DNA of 64,000 bases from Laetiporus sulphureus 93-53 (taxonomy: Eukaryota > Basidiomycota > Agaricomycetes > Polyporales > Laetiporaceae), in contig NW_024468511.1 of the NCBI RefSeq assembly GCF_001632365.1, positions 673,550 through 737,549 on the forward strand, given 5' to 3'. Positions 23,273-35,923 of the stretch are shown here, in pieces; position 1 is the first letter of the stretch, and each line of letters begins with the position of its first letter. Under the pieces are notes generated by a model, which saw only the letters and a program-made list of their open reading frames with translations, did no database searches and had not been told where the DNA came from. The translations under genes were made by a program, and so were the position numbers.

Positions 23273-24650
23273 ATGCCTAAGTCTACGTCTTCCCCAGCGT
23301 CGGCCCGTGCCGACGCAACAACGCAGGGTGAAGGCACTTGTGCTGTCTCTGCCACACAGGCCGACAGCTCTCTACCGCGAAACCTGGCGTTGCGAACCAA
23401 AAAAACGGCAAGAAAACCAAAACCCGGCTTATCTGTATCCTCCTCGGCTCTACGCCCGCACGTCCCGGCTTCCGACCGTCTCGCTCTCTGGCGTACCCCT
23501 CACGGCATCCAGTATCGTCAAAATATCACTGCCTCGCTCCCACTTGACTCTACTACAGCACTTTTTCGTGTTCTGTTCTCAGGTCTCGAAGAGGAGACTC
23601 GCTCGAATTATGGCACTGCCCTCGTACGTTTTGCTCAGTTCTGCGACCTTCACCACATACCCGAGTCCTCTCGCATGCCTGCTCCCGAATTTCTTCTTGC
23701 TGCTTTCATCGCGCAGTGGCACGGGCGCATTACACGTACTACTGTGGATAACTGGCTCTCGGGTCTGCACTTCTGGCACTCTATTCACAGTGCACCATGG
23801 CATGGCGGCGAGCTGGTCCGGATTGCCTGTAAGGCCATCTCGAAAGCCGTCCCCGCCACGCCGACCCGCCCAAAGCGGCCTCCTGTGCCTCTGGATCATC
23901 TCCACGCATTACGCTCCGGCCTCGATCTGACGGATGCCTTCGACGCGGCGGTGTACGCTTGTGCCTGTGTCGCTTTTTGGTCCGTTTGCAGGTGTGTATG
24001 CCTGCATGTTTTCGCTTCTTTTCTGCTGCTGATGCATTATTGCGGTGTCGTTCCCTTCACGAAAAAGACTTGGTGAACTTACCGTCCCCAGTGCCGAGCT
24101 CATCAACCCTCGATACCATATTCTGCGGGCCCGTGTGCCCCAATTTCGTACTCTCGCCTGCGGCGTCGAATATACCACTCTAAAGATCCCTTGGAGCAAG
24201 TCTACATGCCAGGATGGCACGGTTATTATTGTTTCACATCTCGATGACCCGACTAGCCCGGTGCCGGCCCTCCGTCACCATCTCGCTGCAAACGCGACCG
24301 TTCCCACCCATGCACCGTTCTTCGCTTACGAAACCGCTTCTGGTGGCTGGGCTCCTCTTACTCGTACCTGGTTCCTGGAGCGCTGTAATAAGGTGTGGAC
24401 TTCCGCCGGCCTCCAATCTGTCACGGGCCACTCTTTCCGCATGGGCGATGCGACCGAGCTGCTACTACGCGGAATACCTCTCGACGTTGTCGCCGTGCAA
24501 GGGCGATGGAAGTAGTCCCATGCTTTCTTAGAGTATTGGCGGTGCATTGAGCAGGTCCTGCCTCTTTTTATTACCAATTCCTTTGATCGTTCACGCTTAG
24601 AACTTGTCCGAACCTCCATAGCTCACTTTCAGCAGAAATATTCTAGATGA
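23273..24650 (+). pseudogene. tyrosine recombinase (DNA breaking-rejoining enzyme), interrupted before the catalytic Tyr
   Basis: This belongs to the tyrosine recombinase/integrase family that is repeated in many agaricomycete genomes. After a basic, Ser-rich N-terminus starting MPKSTSSPASARADATTQ, the SAM-like core-binding domain is seen (EEETRSNYGTALVRFAQFC, TTVDNWLSGLHFWHS). In the catalytic domain the first Arg is in SVCRLGELTVP; its codon is split by a 76-nt intron (23992-24067). The HxxR box is GHSFRMGDATELLLRG, then VVAVQGRWK. A TAG at 24513-24515 follows, and the frame then continues unbroken with SHAFLEYWRCIEQVLPLFI to TGA at 24648-24650. The tyrosine nucleophile (EYW) is therefore beyond the stop. 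Either a decaying copy, a read-through gene or a sequence error. No reverse transcriptase or other partner gene is nearby. Confidence 0.75.
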
Positions 24651-24906
24651 CCGTTATCAGGTGCACGTCCTTGATAAATATCACGCAAGTCTTGTACTGT
24701 ATTATCCATAAGCATAGTCCGCTGTTAGGGTTGGGGTAGTCGTGGTGCGCTCTTTGATCACGGGCCTATCGCAAACCTGGATCTAATCTCTCAGATTACA
24801 CGCGCCTGATCGTCATTACTCGATCCAAACTTTCTGACGCGGCACTCCTCACCTAGTCACTCCTTCACTTCTCCTCGCCATCAGCTGGTTGCAACGATTT
24901 CCAACC

Positions 24907-27900
24907 ATGTCACCCAACCCAGAAGCCGTCGACGTCAGGAACGTCACAACGATTGGACATGTAGATCACGGCAAGACGACGTTGATGGATGCACTACTGG
25001 CCGCGAACAACATCATATCTTCGCGCATGGCAGGAAAGATCAGATATCTCGACAGTAGGGAGGACGAGCAAGAGAGAGGAATTACGATGGAGAGCAGTGC
25101 CGTCTCTCTACGATTTACGGTCATGGACCGGAAGGCAGACGAGGGTACGTCTGGGCTTGTGTTACTGCGGGATGTGCGACTAACTCGACCAGGAACCTCC
25201 CCAAGAACATATATCGTGAACATGATTGACACACCTGGTCATGTTGACTTCTCGAGTGAAGTCTCTACCGCGTCACGGCTGTGTGATGGCGCTCTTGTCC
25301 TGGTCGATGTAGTGGAGGGCGTTTGCACACAGGTGAGTCCGCGGTGGGACAATGTAGCTAACCGTATATTGACAGCAGTTTCAGACTATCAGCGTCCTGA
25401 GGCAAGCCTGGCAAGATCGACTGAAGCCTATACTGGTTATCAACAAGTTTGATCGTCTCGTTACGGAGCTCAAGCTCACACCGATTGAGGCATACCACCA
25501 CCTCTCACAGTTGATTGAGCAAGTCAATGCGGTCATGGGCGGATTTTTCGCCAGTGAACGCATGGAGGATGACCTTAGATGGAGAGAAGAGCGAGAGCGT
25601 CGTCTCGCGGAGAAGAAAGAGGAGCACGCAGCGGAGGTCGACGCTATCATCAACGAAGCAGACGAGTTTCAAGAGAAGGACGACGAGGATATCTACTTTG
25701 CACCGGAACGCGGCAACGTCGTGTTCGCGTCAGCTATTCAGGGGTGGGGCTTCCGGATCGGCAAATTCGCGCATACGTATGCTGTCAAGCTAGGTATCAA
25801 GGAGAACAAGTTACGTACGGTGCTATGGGGAGATTTCTATCTTGATCCGAAAACAAAGCGAGTGATCAGTTACAAGCATCTGCGCGGACGCAATCTGAAA
25901 CCACTGTTTGTTCAATTCGTGTTGGACAACATATGGGCTGTATACGATGCTGTCCTTCTAAATCCGTACGTCCGCGTCGCGGCATTCATCAGAATTACAC
26001 TGAGTTAATAACAAGGAATCCTGACAAGGTTGACAAAATAGTTTCTACGCTCGGCCTCAAAATCCCGCCTCGCGATCTGAAATCAAAAGACACTCGTCAG
26101 CTTCTCACCTTGATCTTCTCTCAATGGCTCTCGCTCTCCTCTTGTGTCATCCAAAGCATAGTTGACGTCGTCCCGCCACCTTCCATCGCTCAGCGTACAC
26201 GTATACCTAAGATGCTATATCCCGACCTAAACGACGCGACCATGGAGCCGAAGAACAAGCTGGAGGAGGAACTTTTCTCTTGCAATGCCAGCTCGGACGC
26301 ATGCGTCACTGCTCTGGTGAGCAAGATGTTTGCGATGCCGTCCAAGGATCTGCCGGCCAACAAGAAGAAGCCGTTGACGGCAGAGGAGATGAGGGAGAGA
26401 GCAAAGGCAGCGAGAGAGGCGCGTAATGCAGCGCAAGCTGCGATCGCTAACGGTGACTCGCAGCGGACAGAAGAGCCGACAACGCCCCTGGAGCAGCTAG
26501 AAGTCAAAGACGATGTGGAGAATCCTGTGTATGACGACGAGACACTCTTGGGCTTTGCGCGCATCTACTCTGGCACCATCCGCACAGGCGTGACAACCTG
26601 CTGCGTTCTGCCGAAGTACAACAGCGCCTTAGGGCCGACGCATCCGTGGAACGCGCCGCACGTCGTCACCGCGCAGGTGGAGGCGCTCTATATCATGATG
26701 GGCAGAGAGCTCGTTCCGGTGGACTGCGTGCAGGCTGGGAATGTGTTTGCCATACAGGGATTGGAGGGCAAGGTCTGGAGGAGCGCAACGCTGTGTGCGC
26801 CAAACGAGAGGGGCGTGGGCGTGGACGCGGATTTGAGTCTGCTGAAGGACTGTCTGCTGAACCTCGGTGGTGTCAATCGATATGTAGGTCTCTCGCTTGG
26901 CATGTCGTTTGCGGATACGTGCTGATGTGTGAGACAGGCGGCTCCCATTGTCCGGGTGGCGTTGGAGCCTGAGATCCCGGCGGACATGCCGAAGCTGATA
27001 CACGGGATGAAGCTGCTCAGCCAAGCTGACCCTTGCGTGGAGACGTTCCAGCAGCAAACGGGAGAACATGTTATATTGACTGCAGGAGAGTTGCATCTTG
27101 AAGTGTGTTGCAATGTCTTTCCAAATGGATACCCTTGAGCTGATTTGCTTGCAGCGATGTCTGAGAGACCTTCGTGAGCGCTTCGCCAAGGTGGAGATTC
27201 ATGCATCGGAGCCGATCGTTCCCTTTAGGGAAACGGCTGTTAAAGCTCCTGGTATGTAGATCGATACATAATATGTGTTTGTGATGCTGATGAACAGCAG
27301 ACATGGCACTACCGAAAATATCTGGCGCGAGACGGGGCACGATCCATGGTTCGATCCCTAATAACCTCGTTAAATTTACCATCCGTGCGGCGCCCCTCCC
27401 GAAGAAGCTCACCGAGTTCCTGCTAGACAACCTGGCGACGCTCAAGCTGATGGACTATGAGCAGGGTACGGAGCGGGTGCAGTTGGCCCAGGAGAACGAG
27501 GAGTACGACGTGCAGGGCGAGATCATGAGGAAGCCGAGCATCAAGCCGGAGGAGTTTTGGAGGGCGCTGGTGGATGTGTGCAAGGAGGTTGGGGGAGAGT
27601 GGGCTGATGTTGTGGATAGGGTGTGGGCGTTTGGGCCGCAGCGGGTGGGCAGTTGCATGTTGGTTGAATCGAGGCCTGGTGTGACCTCCACTTCGTGAGT
27701 GATTCACTTGAAGCGATCGATGATATCTTGCTTATGCTAGGATAATGGGTAGTTTGAAGAAGCGACAAGAGCGCGGGAAGAACCCGGGCGATGCGAGCCA
27801 GGAACCGGAGCATCTTGCGCGCGACTTTGACAACCATCTTGAAGCAGGCTTCCAGCTGGCGACTTTCCAGGGCCCGCTGTGCGCGGAGCCGATGGAGGGA

Positions 27901-28679
27901 CTTGCCTTTTTCGTCGAAGCAGTTGAGATTGACAGGGAGGGGATGGAGCAGGAGAGATGTACGTGTCACTCATCTTGAGCAGCTGGTTCACTCTCATTCA
28001 CGACCATGCAGTGCATAATCGGATGCCGCAGGTTACTGGGGCGTTTATCACCTCGGTACAGGGAGCGTGCCGCAATGGCTTGCTGGACTGGTCGCCGCGG
28101 TTGATGTTGGCAATGTACACTTGTGATATCCAAGCGTCCAGTGAGTCGTGTTTGCTTGCTTCTATGATTCACCTGACGATGCTTCTCAGCGGACGTGCTG
28201 GGAAAGGTGTACGGTGTTGTCGCGAAGAGGCGTGGAAGGATTGTGTCGGAGGAGATGAAGGAGGGCACGGAGTTCTTTTCTATCCGGGCTCTTCTGCCGG
28301 TGGTGGAGAGTTTCGGGTTCGCTGACGGTATGAAAGGTTGACTGCCTTCGTTATTGCTTAGCTGACGTGCGTTTTCTCGTTAGATATCCGGAAACGTACC
28401 TCCGGAGCAGCCAGCCCGCAACTTGTTTTCAGCGGGTGAGTTGCGACATTTGTTAGCTGCCGAGTTACATCCTTACCTTCTTTTACTAGGTATGAGTTAC
28501 TCGATCAGGATCCCTTCTGGGTGCCCACTACGGAGGAAGAGCTGGAGGATCTGGGCGAGAAAGCGGATCGCAGCAATGTCGCAAAGGCATATATGGATGC
28601 GGTGCGCGAACGCAAGGGCATGTTTGTTGACCGGAAGATTGTAGAGCACGCAGAGAAGCAGAGGACGCTGAAGCGGTGA
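24907..28679 (+). CDS. EFL1: EFL1/RIA1 ribosome-assembly GTPase
   Basis: An EF-2-like GTPase which, with Sdo1/SBDS, removes Tif6/eIF6 from the 60S subunit in the cytoplasm. The start [13 protein letters not shown] is 5 codons before the G domain: [20 protein letters not shown] (G1), [12 protein letters not shown] (G2), [14 protein letters not shown] (G3) and [14 protein letters not shown] (G4). The EFL1-specific charged insert is present ([19 protein letters not shown]). Later come [34 protein letters not shown] of domain [30 protein letters not shown] of domain III, and the domain V exons [20 protein letters not shown] and [15 protein letters not shown]. It ends [14 protein letters not shown] at 28677-28679. 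About ten introns; about 1,070 residues. Confidence 0.92.
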
Positions 28680-29493
28680 AGTGAGTGCACATGTCCGTGC
28701 GCGTCTGGTCCATATTACAGCTTTGTCTATTGATTGATCGCGATGGATATGACTCTGGCATGTCACTGGATACATATACTGTAATATTTATTGTGCCACG
28801 TGCACGAGCATGCCGTATGCCTGTGGCACGCAACTGCCCGATTTGGTGCGCGACCTTCCGGATATGGTAGCGCCCATATGCTCGCTGTCTTATCAGGGTT
28901 CATATTCATAGTACATCGATACCTTGGACAGATGTTATTAAATGACAGGAATCTCAGCTCGCTACCTCGTCTGCTCCCTCGGCAGGTCGACTCAACTGCG
29001 GTCTCGGGCGCTTAACACTGATGCACCTGTTCGGTATCTCTCACAGCACACAGCAATAAACGCCAGACGGACAGAAAATCACTGAAAATGCATCACACAC
29101 ACCACTTGTTTGTGCTGCACTTGGCGGTAGCTTGCCCCAGATCCGTGCGTGCCGCGGAGTACTTACACATGGCTTCAGCATAGCCAACCCTCCGTGCAAC
29201 GTGTTATCAACTTCGGGCGACGTGGCTCTTGATCCAGTAATACGACGTCAACGAAGCCTCCCCGACTGCCGAAGTATGTCTCTTGTCCGACAAGGTGCGG
29301 AACGCTGGCAATAATTAGCGGAACGCTTGCCAAATGGTAGATCGCGCAGGGGCGCTTTCAGCCACGTGCCCGCGCTCTGCTGCTCGCCGTTTCTGGCGAC
29401 CGTGACTACCCTGGCATCTATCACCGACCGCACTGAGGCTCGGGTCACCTTCTTTTTTCCCTACACCGTCGAGCTGGGGCTTGCGTAGGGACA
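28680..29493. other. intergenic, upstream region of the RasGEF gene
   Basis: About 800 bases between the EFL1 stop and the CDC25 start, on the same strand. No gene or repeat that I can support. The final 100 bases are pyrimidine-containing leader before the ATG. Confidence 0.5.
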
Positions 29494-32400
29494 ATGGCAA
29501 CCGCCATGTATGGTGCTCAGCAGGCGATCGCGACGCCGACTAGTTTCGTCTCAGACGATGCATCTGCCAATGACGAGCAGTATATTTCGACCTTCTTCTG
29601 CCGCGCCCTGTACGACTATCAGACATCAGACGCTTCCTCGCTCTCTTTTCGCAAGGGGGACATTATCGAGGTTCTCACACAATTGGAGTCTGGCTGGTGG
29701 GACGGTCTGCTGGGCAACGAGCGCGGCTGGTTCCCCTCTAATTATGTGTCAGTCATCACGGATCAAGAGGTAGAGGCGGCGCTCGGCCCACCGGAATTAT
29801 CTGCCTCGCAGCCGCCTTTGCTGTCGGATGATGCCATTGTGGACGTGGCGCAAGGCATGTCGGGAGCGCTGTCGCAGTCTGACGGAGACCGAGGGTGGCT
29901 GAACGGAGACATGGACCTCCCCAGTCACGCACCACACTCGGAAGACTATACGGACGGATCGAACGGCCACCTTCCTCAGCACAATGACTTCTGGGTTCCG
30001 CAGGTGTCTCAGGATGGTCGAGTGCGCATGCCTTATCTTTCTTCCTCCATGGATCGTTTGCCCATCCTTTCTTGCAGATATTCTACGTCAACACCCAGAC
30101 AGGACAGCAATCTCGAGATCTACCTCAGGAGACCGACATAGAGTCGGATGCTGACTTCGCTGGCTTGACCTCTCGGGTAGGACCTGTAACAGGTTTGGGC
30201 CTGACGACAGCGAGTGGGATGGAACATGAGCATGGTACCACCGCAGGGTTCGGGATCCAGCGAACTTCACGAACACCAGAGCCGTGGGCGCGACGGTTGG
30301 CGGATGACGGCCTTTCGTATTACTACGTCAACAAGCTCAACGGGCAGGTTTCGTGGACTCCCCCAGAACCTCCTGCAGCACCTGGGCAGACGTCGTCAAG
30401 AAACGGCAGCCTACACGGTCGAGATGCGCCACAACCTGCGAACGGTGTGTCGTCAGAGCCATCCGTGCCTACACGGCGAGAACGCAGCAACAGCAATGCT
30501 GATAGGTACAGCATCAATTCCGAAGACTCGGACATCTTCCCGACTCGCCGTGATCGGTCTGCGTCATCGGGAGCTGCGCAGAATCCTGCGAACGGAGCAG
30601 TGCACTTGCCGAATGCAGCCAGGAATGCAGATCTCACCCCGCCGGAGCAGCTCGCAAAAGCGCTGCAGCAGGCCCTCTCGCCACCGTCGCCAGAATCTCC
30701 GGTGGACCTGTCGACTCACGTGCGAGAAGCGATCGCCGCCATCACGCAGCAAATCCAATTGGCGGTTACCCCCCGCAATCCGGACCAACTCAACGAACTC
30801 GACCAGCGCGTGCAGGACGTCGTTTCCACTGTCCGAAACCTCCTCTATGTTACGGCGACACCGTCGGGCCATATACCCAGTCATCTATACCCCCGAGAGG
30901 CCCGGGATACCCGGCCGTCGACTGCTGGCCAGTCGATGCAGAGCCACCTGAAAGCGGCGCAACGCAAGGTTGCGGGTACTCTGTCGAAGCTCGTGTTGTC
31001 AGCCCTGGCGATGCAGTATGATCCAACGCTATCAGCGAGCGACAAGCCGAACAGGATGGAGTCCGATGTTGCAGAGCTGGAGCGCGCTGTTGTGGCGTTT
31101 GTGACGGAGGTACATTACTTCCAGGAGCAGAATGCGTTGCCGCAGGGGCAGAAGTACGGGCTGAAGCGTCTGTACGGGACGTTCTCCACCGCAAACATTG
31201 GGCTCGGGCTACCTGGAGCTGGTGCTGCAGGTAGCTGGCAAGGATTCGGATATGTTCCGCGGAATGAGACGGCGCAAAGCACACTGCAGCCTTTTGTTCC
31301 TGACCATATTTCCGAGCTCAAGATCGCGACGAGGGCACTCGGCGAGAAGCTCTCCGTGGTGACGAGACTACTCAAACGTGACGATGCCGACACAGGTAAC
31401 TAAGACAGGAACCTGCTACTGGCATGTAAGCTAACCATTTGTCCTGTTAGCGCGGGTCAAGGACGAAAGTCAGAACGTGGTCGCCCATCTCACCTCCATA
31501 CTCGACTTCATCGGTAACATTGACATCGCCCAGCATACCGATCTGGACGGCGTCCGTCTAGAGGCCGGTCAGTCTCGGGTGCATGCGCAGTACATGCAAG
31601 TGGTAGACAAAGCTCGTTTGATCGTGCGCACTCTGGAGGCCGCTGTCCAGTCGCTTTATGACGATGGCATCAGTCTTTTGATCACCATCCAGAATTTCGA
31701 GTATGCACAAACGAACATCCAGGACCGGACGGCACTGCGCGATCGTATCGACGCGTTGGTGGCGGCGATCATAGCGAACGTCAACTTGACGATGCAGAGT
31801 TTAGAAGCTCTGTTAGCTGTCGGGTTCGACCAAGCTGACATCGACAATCGCGACTACCTGAGTTCGATAGAGTGGAGGAAGTCCCGCCCTGTAGTTGCGG
31901 AGGACTCGCAGGAAGTCGTGGATATCGAGTTGGCGTTCAACAGTTCCGGTGCGATGAAGATGGTGAATCCGATGGATCGAACTCAATCCTCGTCTACATT
32001 GTGCCAAGATTCGGCCCATGCAGCTGGGCCATCGGGGGGTCCGATTGGACGGTCGCGGTCGGGAAGCACTGTCGATCCCGTTACGCCATCGTGGCCTACT
32101 GAGCCATCAGAATCTGGCACACTCGTCATGCCGTCTACGGAAGATTTGGTGGGGTCAGGCCCACTGGGCGATTTGGACGAGGATGATTGTAAGCACTATC
32201 GTTCGACGAGCATCATTGGTACTCATCTTGAGCACACGTATGCAGCGGCAGTATCGAGCAAGGCGGCTCCTCGCGCTGAGAAGCTGAAGAAGCTTCTCGG
32301 AGACGACGCTCCACAGTATACTTTGTCTAAACTGGATGAGAAGTCTAAACCTTGGTATTTGCGGCCGAATTACGATCAGTCAGAGATCATCATGGAGCCG

Positions 32401-33982
32401 GACGGTACCGTCAGGGCTGGTACAACGTCGGCCCTCGTGGATCGGCTGACTGCTCATGAGCATGGAGGTCGGCGTACTTCATCCGTTCGCCGGAATCTTC
32501 ATCTCACGGTCCGTTTTCGTAGATCCTACCTTCAATCAGAACTTCCTTCTGACCTTCAAGTCGTTCATGACGGTGGATGAGCTGTTCGAGCTGCTGACGC
32601 GTCGATTCTGGATCCAAGCGCCTCCGAGCCTGTCTCCGGCTGAGTTGGAGGACTGGACCAAATTGAAGCAGAACATCATCAGGATGCGGTACGCCCAGGT
32701 TGTTTGACGTCCTCGCCACACTCTGACTCCATCTCATCTGCTCAGGGTGCTGAACATTTTCAAGACGATGGTCACAGATGATGGCATCCTCGAGAAGGAT
32801 GATATGTATATCCTATCCCGAATGAAAGAGTTTGTCTTCAATGACGAGGTGATCACCTACGCCGCCGCCAAGCAGCTGCTGATCCTGATTGAGAGAGCTG
32901 TGAGTTTCGTTCGCCACCACTTGATCGAGCTGATTTGACTCCATCGCAGCAAAAGGGTGGGAATGGGCCTATCAAGATTACGACTGTACCCGAGGCGCCG
33001 CCGCCTCCGCTCATACCCAGGGGCAACAAGAAGCCGAAGCTTCTTGACATTGACCCAATTGAGATTGCCAGGCAGCTTACGCTGATGGAGGCGGCAATGT
33101 ACAAGAAAATTCGGCCAATGGAGTGCTTGCTTCGCTCGCGTGAGCAGAAGTCCGGGAGAAGTGGTGACAATTTCTCGTCGATCATCCAGCTCAGTAATCG
33201 AGTACGCTTGGATCACCACTGGACGTCATGGATGTTCGCTAATGGCTGCGGTAGATTGCGAATTGGGTCATGGATTCTGTTCTCGAGAGGGAGGATTCTC
33301 GAAAACGAGCTGCGATCGTGAAACACTTCATCCTCGTTGCCGACGTGGGTGTCTCTGTCACATTTGACATTTTTCTTCCGTCTGAAGAAAGATGATTCGT
33401 TCACAGCGTTGCCGTTCACTACAAAACTACTCTACTATGACTGCTATTGTCTCGGGCTTGGCGACGCCTCCGATCCGTCGACTCAAGAGAACATGGGAAC
33501 AGGTCAATGCTCGTATCATGTCGCAATTGAGGATGTGCGAATCGACCATTGATAGTACGAAGAACTTTAGCAATTATCGTTCAACTCTGGCGAGAATATC
33601 GCCGCCTTGCGTGCCATTCATTGGTGAGCCTGAGTTTAATCCACTGCTGTAGCAGCAGGCTGACGGTGACACAGGTGTATATCTGACAACATTGACCTTC
33701 ATCAATGATGGTGCGGAGGATAGGATAGATGGGAACATGATCAACTTCCGAAAGCGACAAAAAGCTGCTGAGGTTATCCAGGACATCAAGCGGTGGCAGT
33801 CGAAGCCATACAATTACCAGACTGTTGGCTCTGTTCTCTCTTACCTGGAGGAGTCATTCGTCAAGTACGCCGATGGCTTTGACTATGCTGATCAATTCTG
33901 GAATCTTAGTCTGGAGAGGGAGCCTCGGGAACGAGAAGACGAGAAGATGGCAAGACTGCTGCAGGAAAGCGGGTTCCTTTAG
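29494..33982 (+). CDS. CDC25: CDC25-type Ras guanine nucleotide exchange factor with SH3 and WW domains
   Basis: Activates Ras by GDP release, at the plasma membrane, feeding the cAMP/PKA or MAPK routes. N-terminal SH3 domain at about residues 37-90: CRALYDYQTSDASSLSFRKG and WWDGLLGNERGWFPSNYV. Then two WW-like units: DFWVPQVSQDGRIFYVN..SRDLP, split by an intron and lacking the second Trp, and a full one in WARRLADDGLSYYYVNKLNG..SWTPP. After a long Ser/Pro linker and a helical region come the RasGEF_N domain (ALVDRLTAHEHGDPTFNQNF, joined across an intron; FKSFMTVDELFELLTRRFW; LNIFKTMVTDD) and the catalytic RasGEF domain (DIDPIEIARQLTLMEAAMYK, IANWVMDSVLERE, MTAIVSGLATPPIRRLKRTW, PCVPFIGVYLTTLTFINDG). 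It ends KMARLLQESGFL at 33980-33982. About 1,330 residues. Confidence 0.9.
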
Positions 33983-34676
33983 TCTGGATGGGCGTCGCTG
34001 ATTTATTTTTCGGTATTTTTTGCACTGCTGTATAATCTTATCTGCTGGTACTTGACTTATTCTCCGTGTATATCACTACTGATACCTTACTCGGATTCAT
34101 GGATGTTCTCCCGCTTCAGGCTCGCGGCTCAGGATAGCGCTGCATTTGGGAATTAGGCTCTGAGCCACCTTTGGCTCGCGCCGTTCGTCTCTGGTTGACC
34201 CTAGTCATTTGCACAGATGAGAATTGTAGAATTTTACACGTATCCTCAACATGCCACCGATTAGCTTGCGTCTTTTCGTTTGTGAATTCACCCATCGTTT
34301 GTCCTTCCAGCCCATACATGGTCACTCCCATCTTAATTATACTCGATCCATATTTATTTGTTCGTGCTCGCTCTATTGTGATGATGTTCACATTTTGATT
34401 GTGATAGGTACAACATTGGCAGTTCCTTGTGTGACATAACATTTAGTACCCATCATCAGTCTGTTCTGTGACCGCGATTGTAACACTCAGGCTGGTCGTT
34501 CTTGAACGATACCTCCGCGGCAGAGGGAGCGGCGCCGGCGGTGGCGTAACGCATAACAAGCAGGACGGATGAAGCATGGGCCCGGTGCAGGAGAACGTGG
34601 CGATGAGAACCTTCTGGATGCGAAAGACCGGGAATGATGGCTTCTTTACCAGACACATAAGCTGTACATCTAATGT

Positions 34677-35813
34677 ATGGCTGCAGTGCAGATTGCTGAA
34701 ATCACATTACTCGAGTTGTCATTGTATCATATACAGGCTTGTCATGCGCCGGTTGCCCGGACAAATTGGCGGCATGACGGCGCAAATGTGCTTGTATCGG
34801 TGATCGACACTTACAGAAGGATTCGCGCGAGACAAATCAGCCTATCGCATACTTCAGATACGCCGCGCTCCAGTCATATGAGGATGTCTTACCTCCGTAA
34901 GCTTAAGGTCAATAGACTTCGATGACTTCGAAGAAGTCAAGGCCCTCCTCACGACTTGGATGCTCGATCGTACCTGCAGGTGGGTATCACACTTTGTTGC
35001 CTGTGGAAATAATTGCCGAGCTGCAAATCAATTTCTGCCGAACTGAGTGAAACAGTGGGTATGCTACGACAAAGCACAGTCAATTCTGGTTGAAGTTGAG
35101 AATGCACTCGCTTCGTGCTATGCTGAACGGGTTAGTAGCCCGGACGTTTTGAGTTGAGGCATCGACATACGTTACTTCTGATGACTTTTGATCACTGAAT
35201 CACGTACGGAAAAGGCTGGTGGCGATCGGCTACGGGTTGAACAGTATCCTTCGTTATCCTTTCCCTACAAGGTTTAATATAGAAGAGTCTACTACGGCCT
35301 GCTTGAAATATACAGATCAATGTTTCAACCACAGTACTCTTCAGTACTCTTCATTGCGAGAACTCACATTCGATGCCGTGGTTTTTGCGCGATGATGATC
35401 GTTCACCGGCAATATAGCATGGTCCACGAGTTTGAACCGACGAAAACATTGCCTATTGGTTTGTTGCATTGATCCGCGACTTTGAGCGTATTTCAATCCG
35501 TCAACATGTCCGGGTTGTCTGACAGTGTACCGTACCAAGCTCGTATGATCTTGCGGGACTTGTGGACATTGAGACAAGAAGCATGAGTAATAAAAATGGG
35601 ACTTGTGACAAATTGAGTTCCGCGGGCGCATTCTACGGCCTGCCATTTACAAATAATGGGAATACCCGAGTGAATCCAGTCTCTAGCACCCATGATCCCA
35701 GTATCGGCGAACGACTAGGACCTCGAACAAAGGCTAGCAATCTCGCCAAGGTCGTTTTCAATGAGCTCCAGCAGAAAAGACACAAGCCCCAGCAAGATTC
35801 AATTTGAAGCTTC
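34677..35813 (+). pseudogene. possible spliced or decayed gene of unknown function
   Basis: I do not recognise a family. Exon-like pieces on the plus strand join in phase over GT..AG introns: RSIDFDDFEEVKALLTTWML (ending at a GTGGGT donor near 34981), GYATTKHSQFWLKLRMHSLR (ending at GTTAGT near 35131), then LVAIGYGLNSILRYPFPTRF. Farther on, ENIAYWFVALIRDFERISIR and a 3' open frame with NGTCDKLSSAGAFYGLPFTN to TGA at 35811-35813 cannot all be joined cleanly. This looks like a damaged gene copy or an unrecognised gene with missing sequence. MAAVQIAEITLLELSLYHIQ at 34677 is a possible start. Low confidence throughout. Confidence 0.25.
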
Positions 35814-35831
35814 AAGTTTAGGTTGCAAGTT

Positions 35832-35853
35832 CCGAATGACCTTAGTCATTCGG
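35832..35853. repeat. perfect 9-bp hairpin with 4-nt loop
   Basis: CCGAATGAC (35832-35840) pairs with GTCATTCGG (35845-35853) around the loop CTTA and is followed by GTTTTTAC. It lies 20 bases after the stop of the open frame ending at 35813. It could be a 3'-end structure or part of a small transposon end. Confidence 0.5.
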
Positions 35854-35882
35854 GTTTTTACTGACTCTTACATGGCGGGAGC

Positions 35883-35923
35883 TTACATAATCAGTAACCC
35901 CGTTGGACAGGGGTTTACATAAT
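35883..35923. repeat. short inverted repeat flanked by direct repeats
   Basis: AACCCC (35896-35901) and GGGGTT (35910-35915) can pair. They are flanked by two copies of TTACATAAT, at 35883-35891 and 35915-35923. The pattern is reminiscent of miniature-element ends but is too short to classify. Confidence 0.4.

Noticed and set aside
24735..24750. TTAGGGTTGGGG string as a telomere remnant
   Set aside because: Only a single TTAGGG is present; no tandem array.
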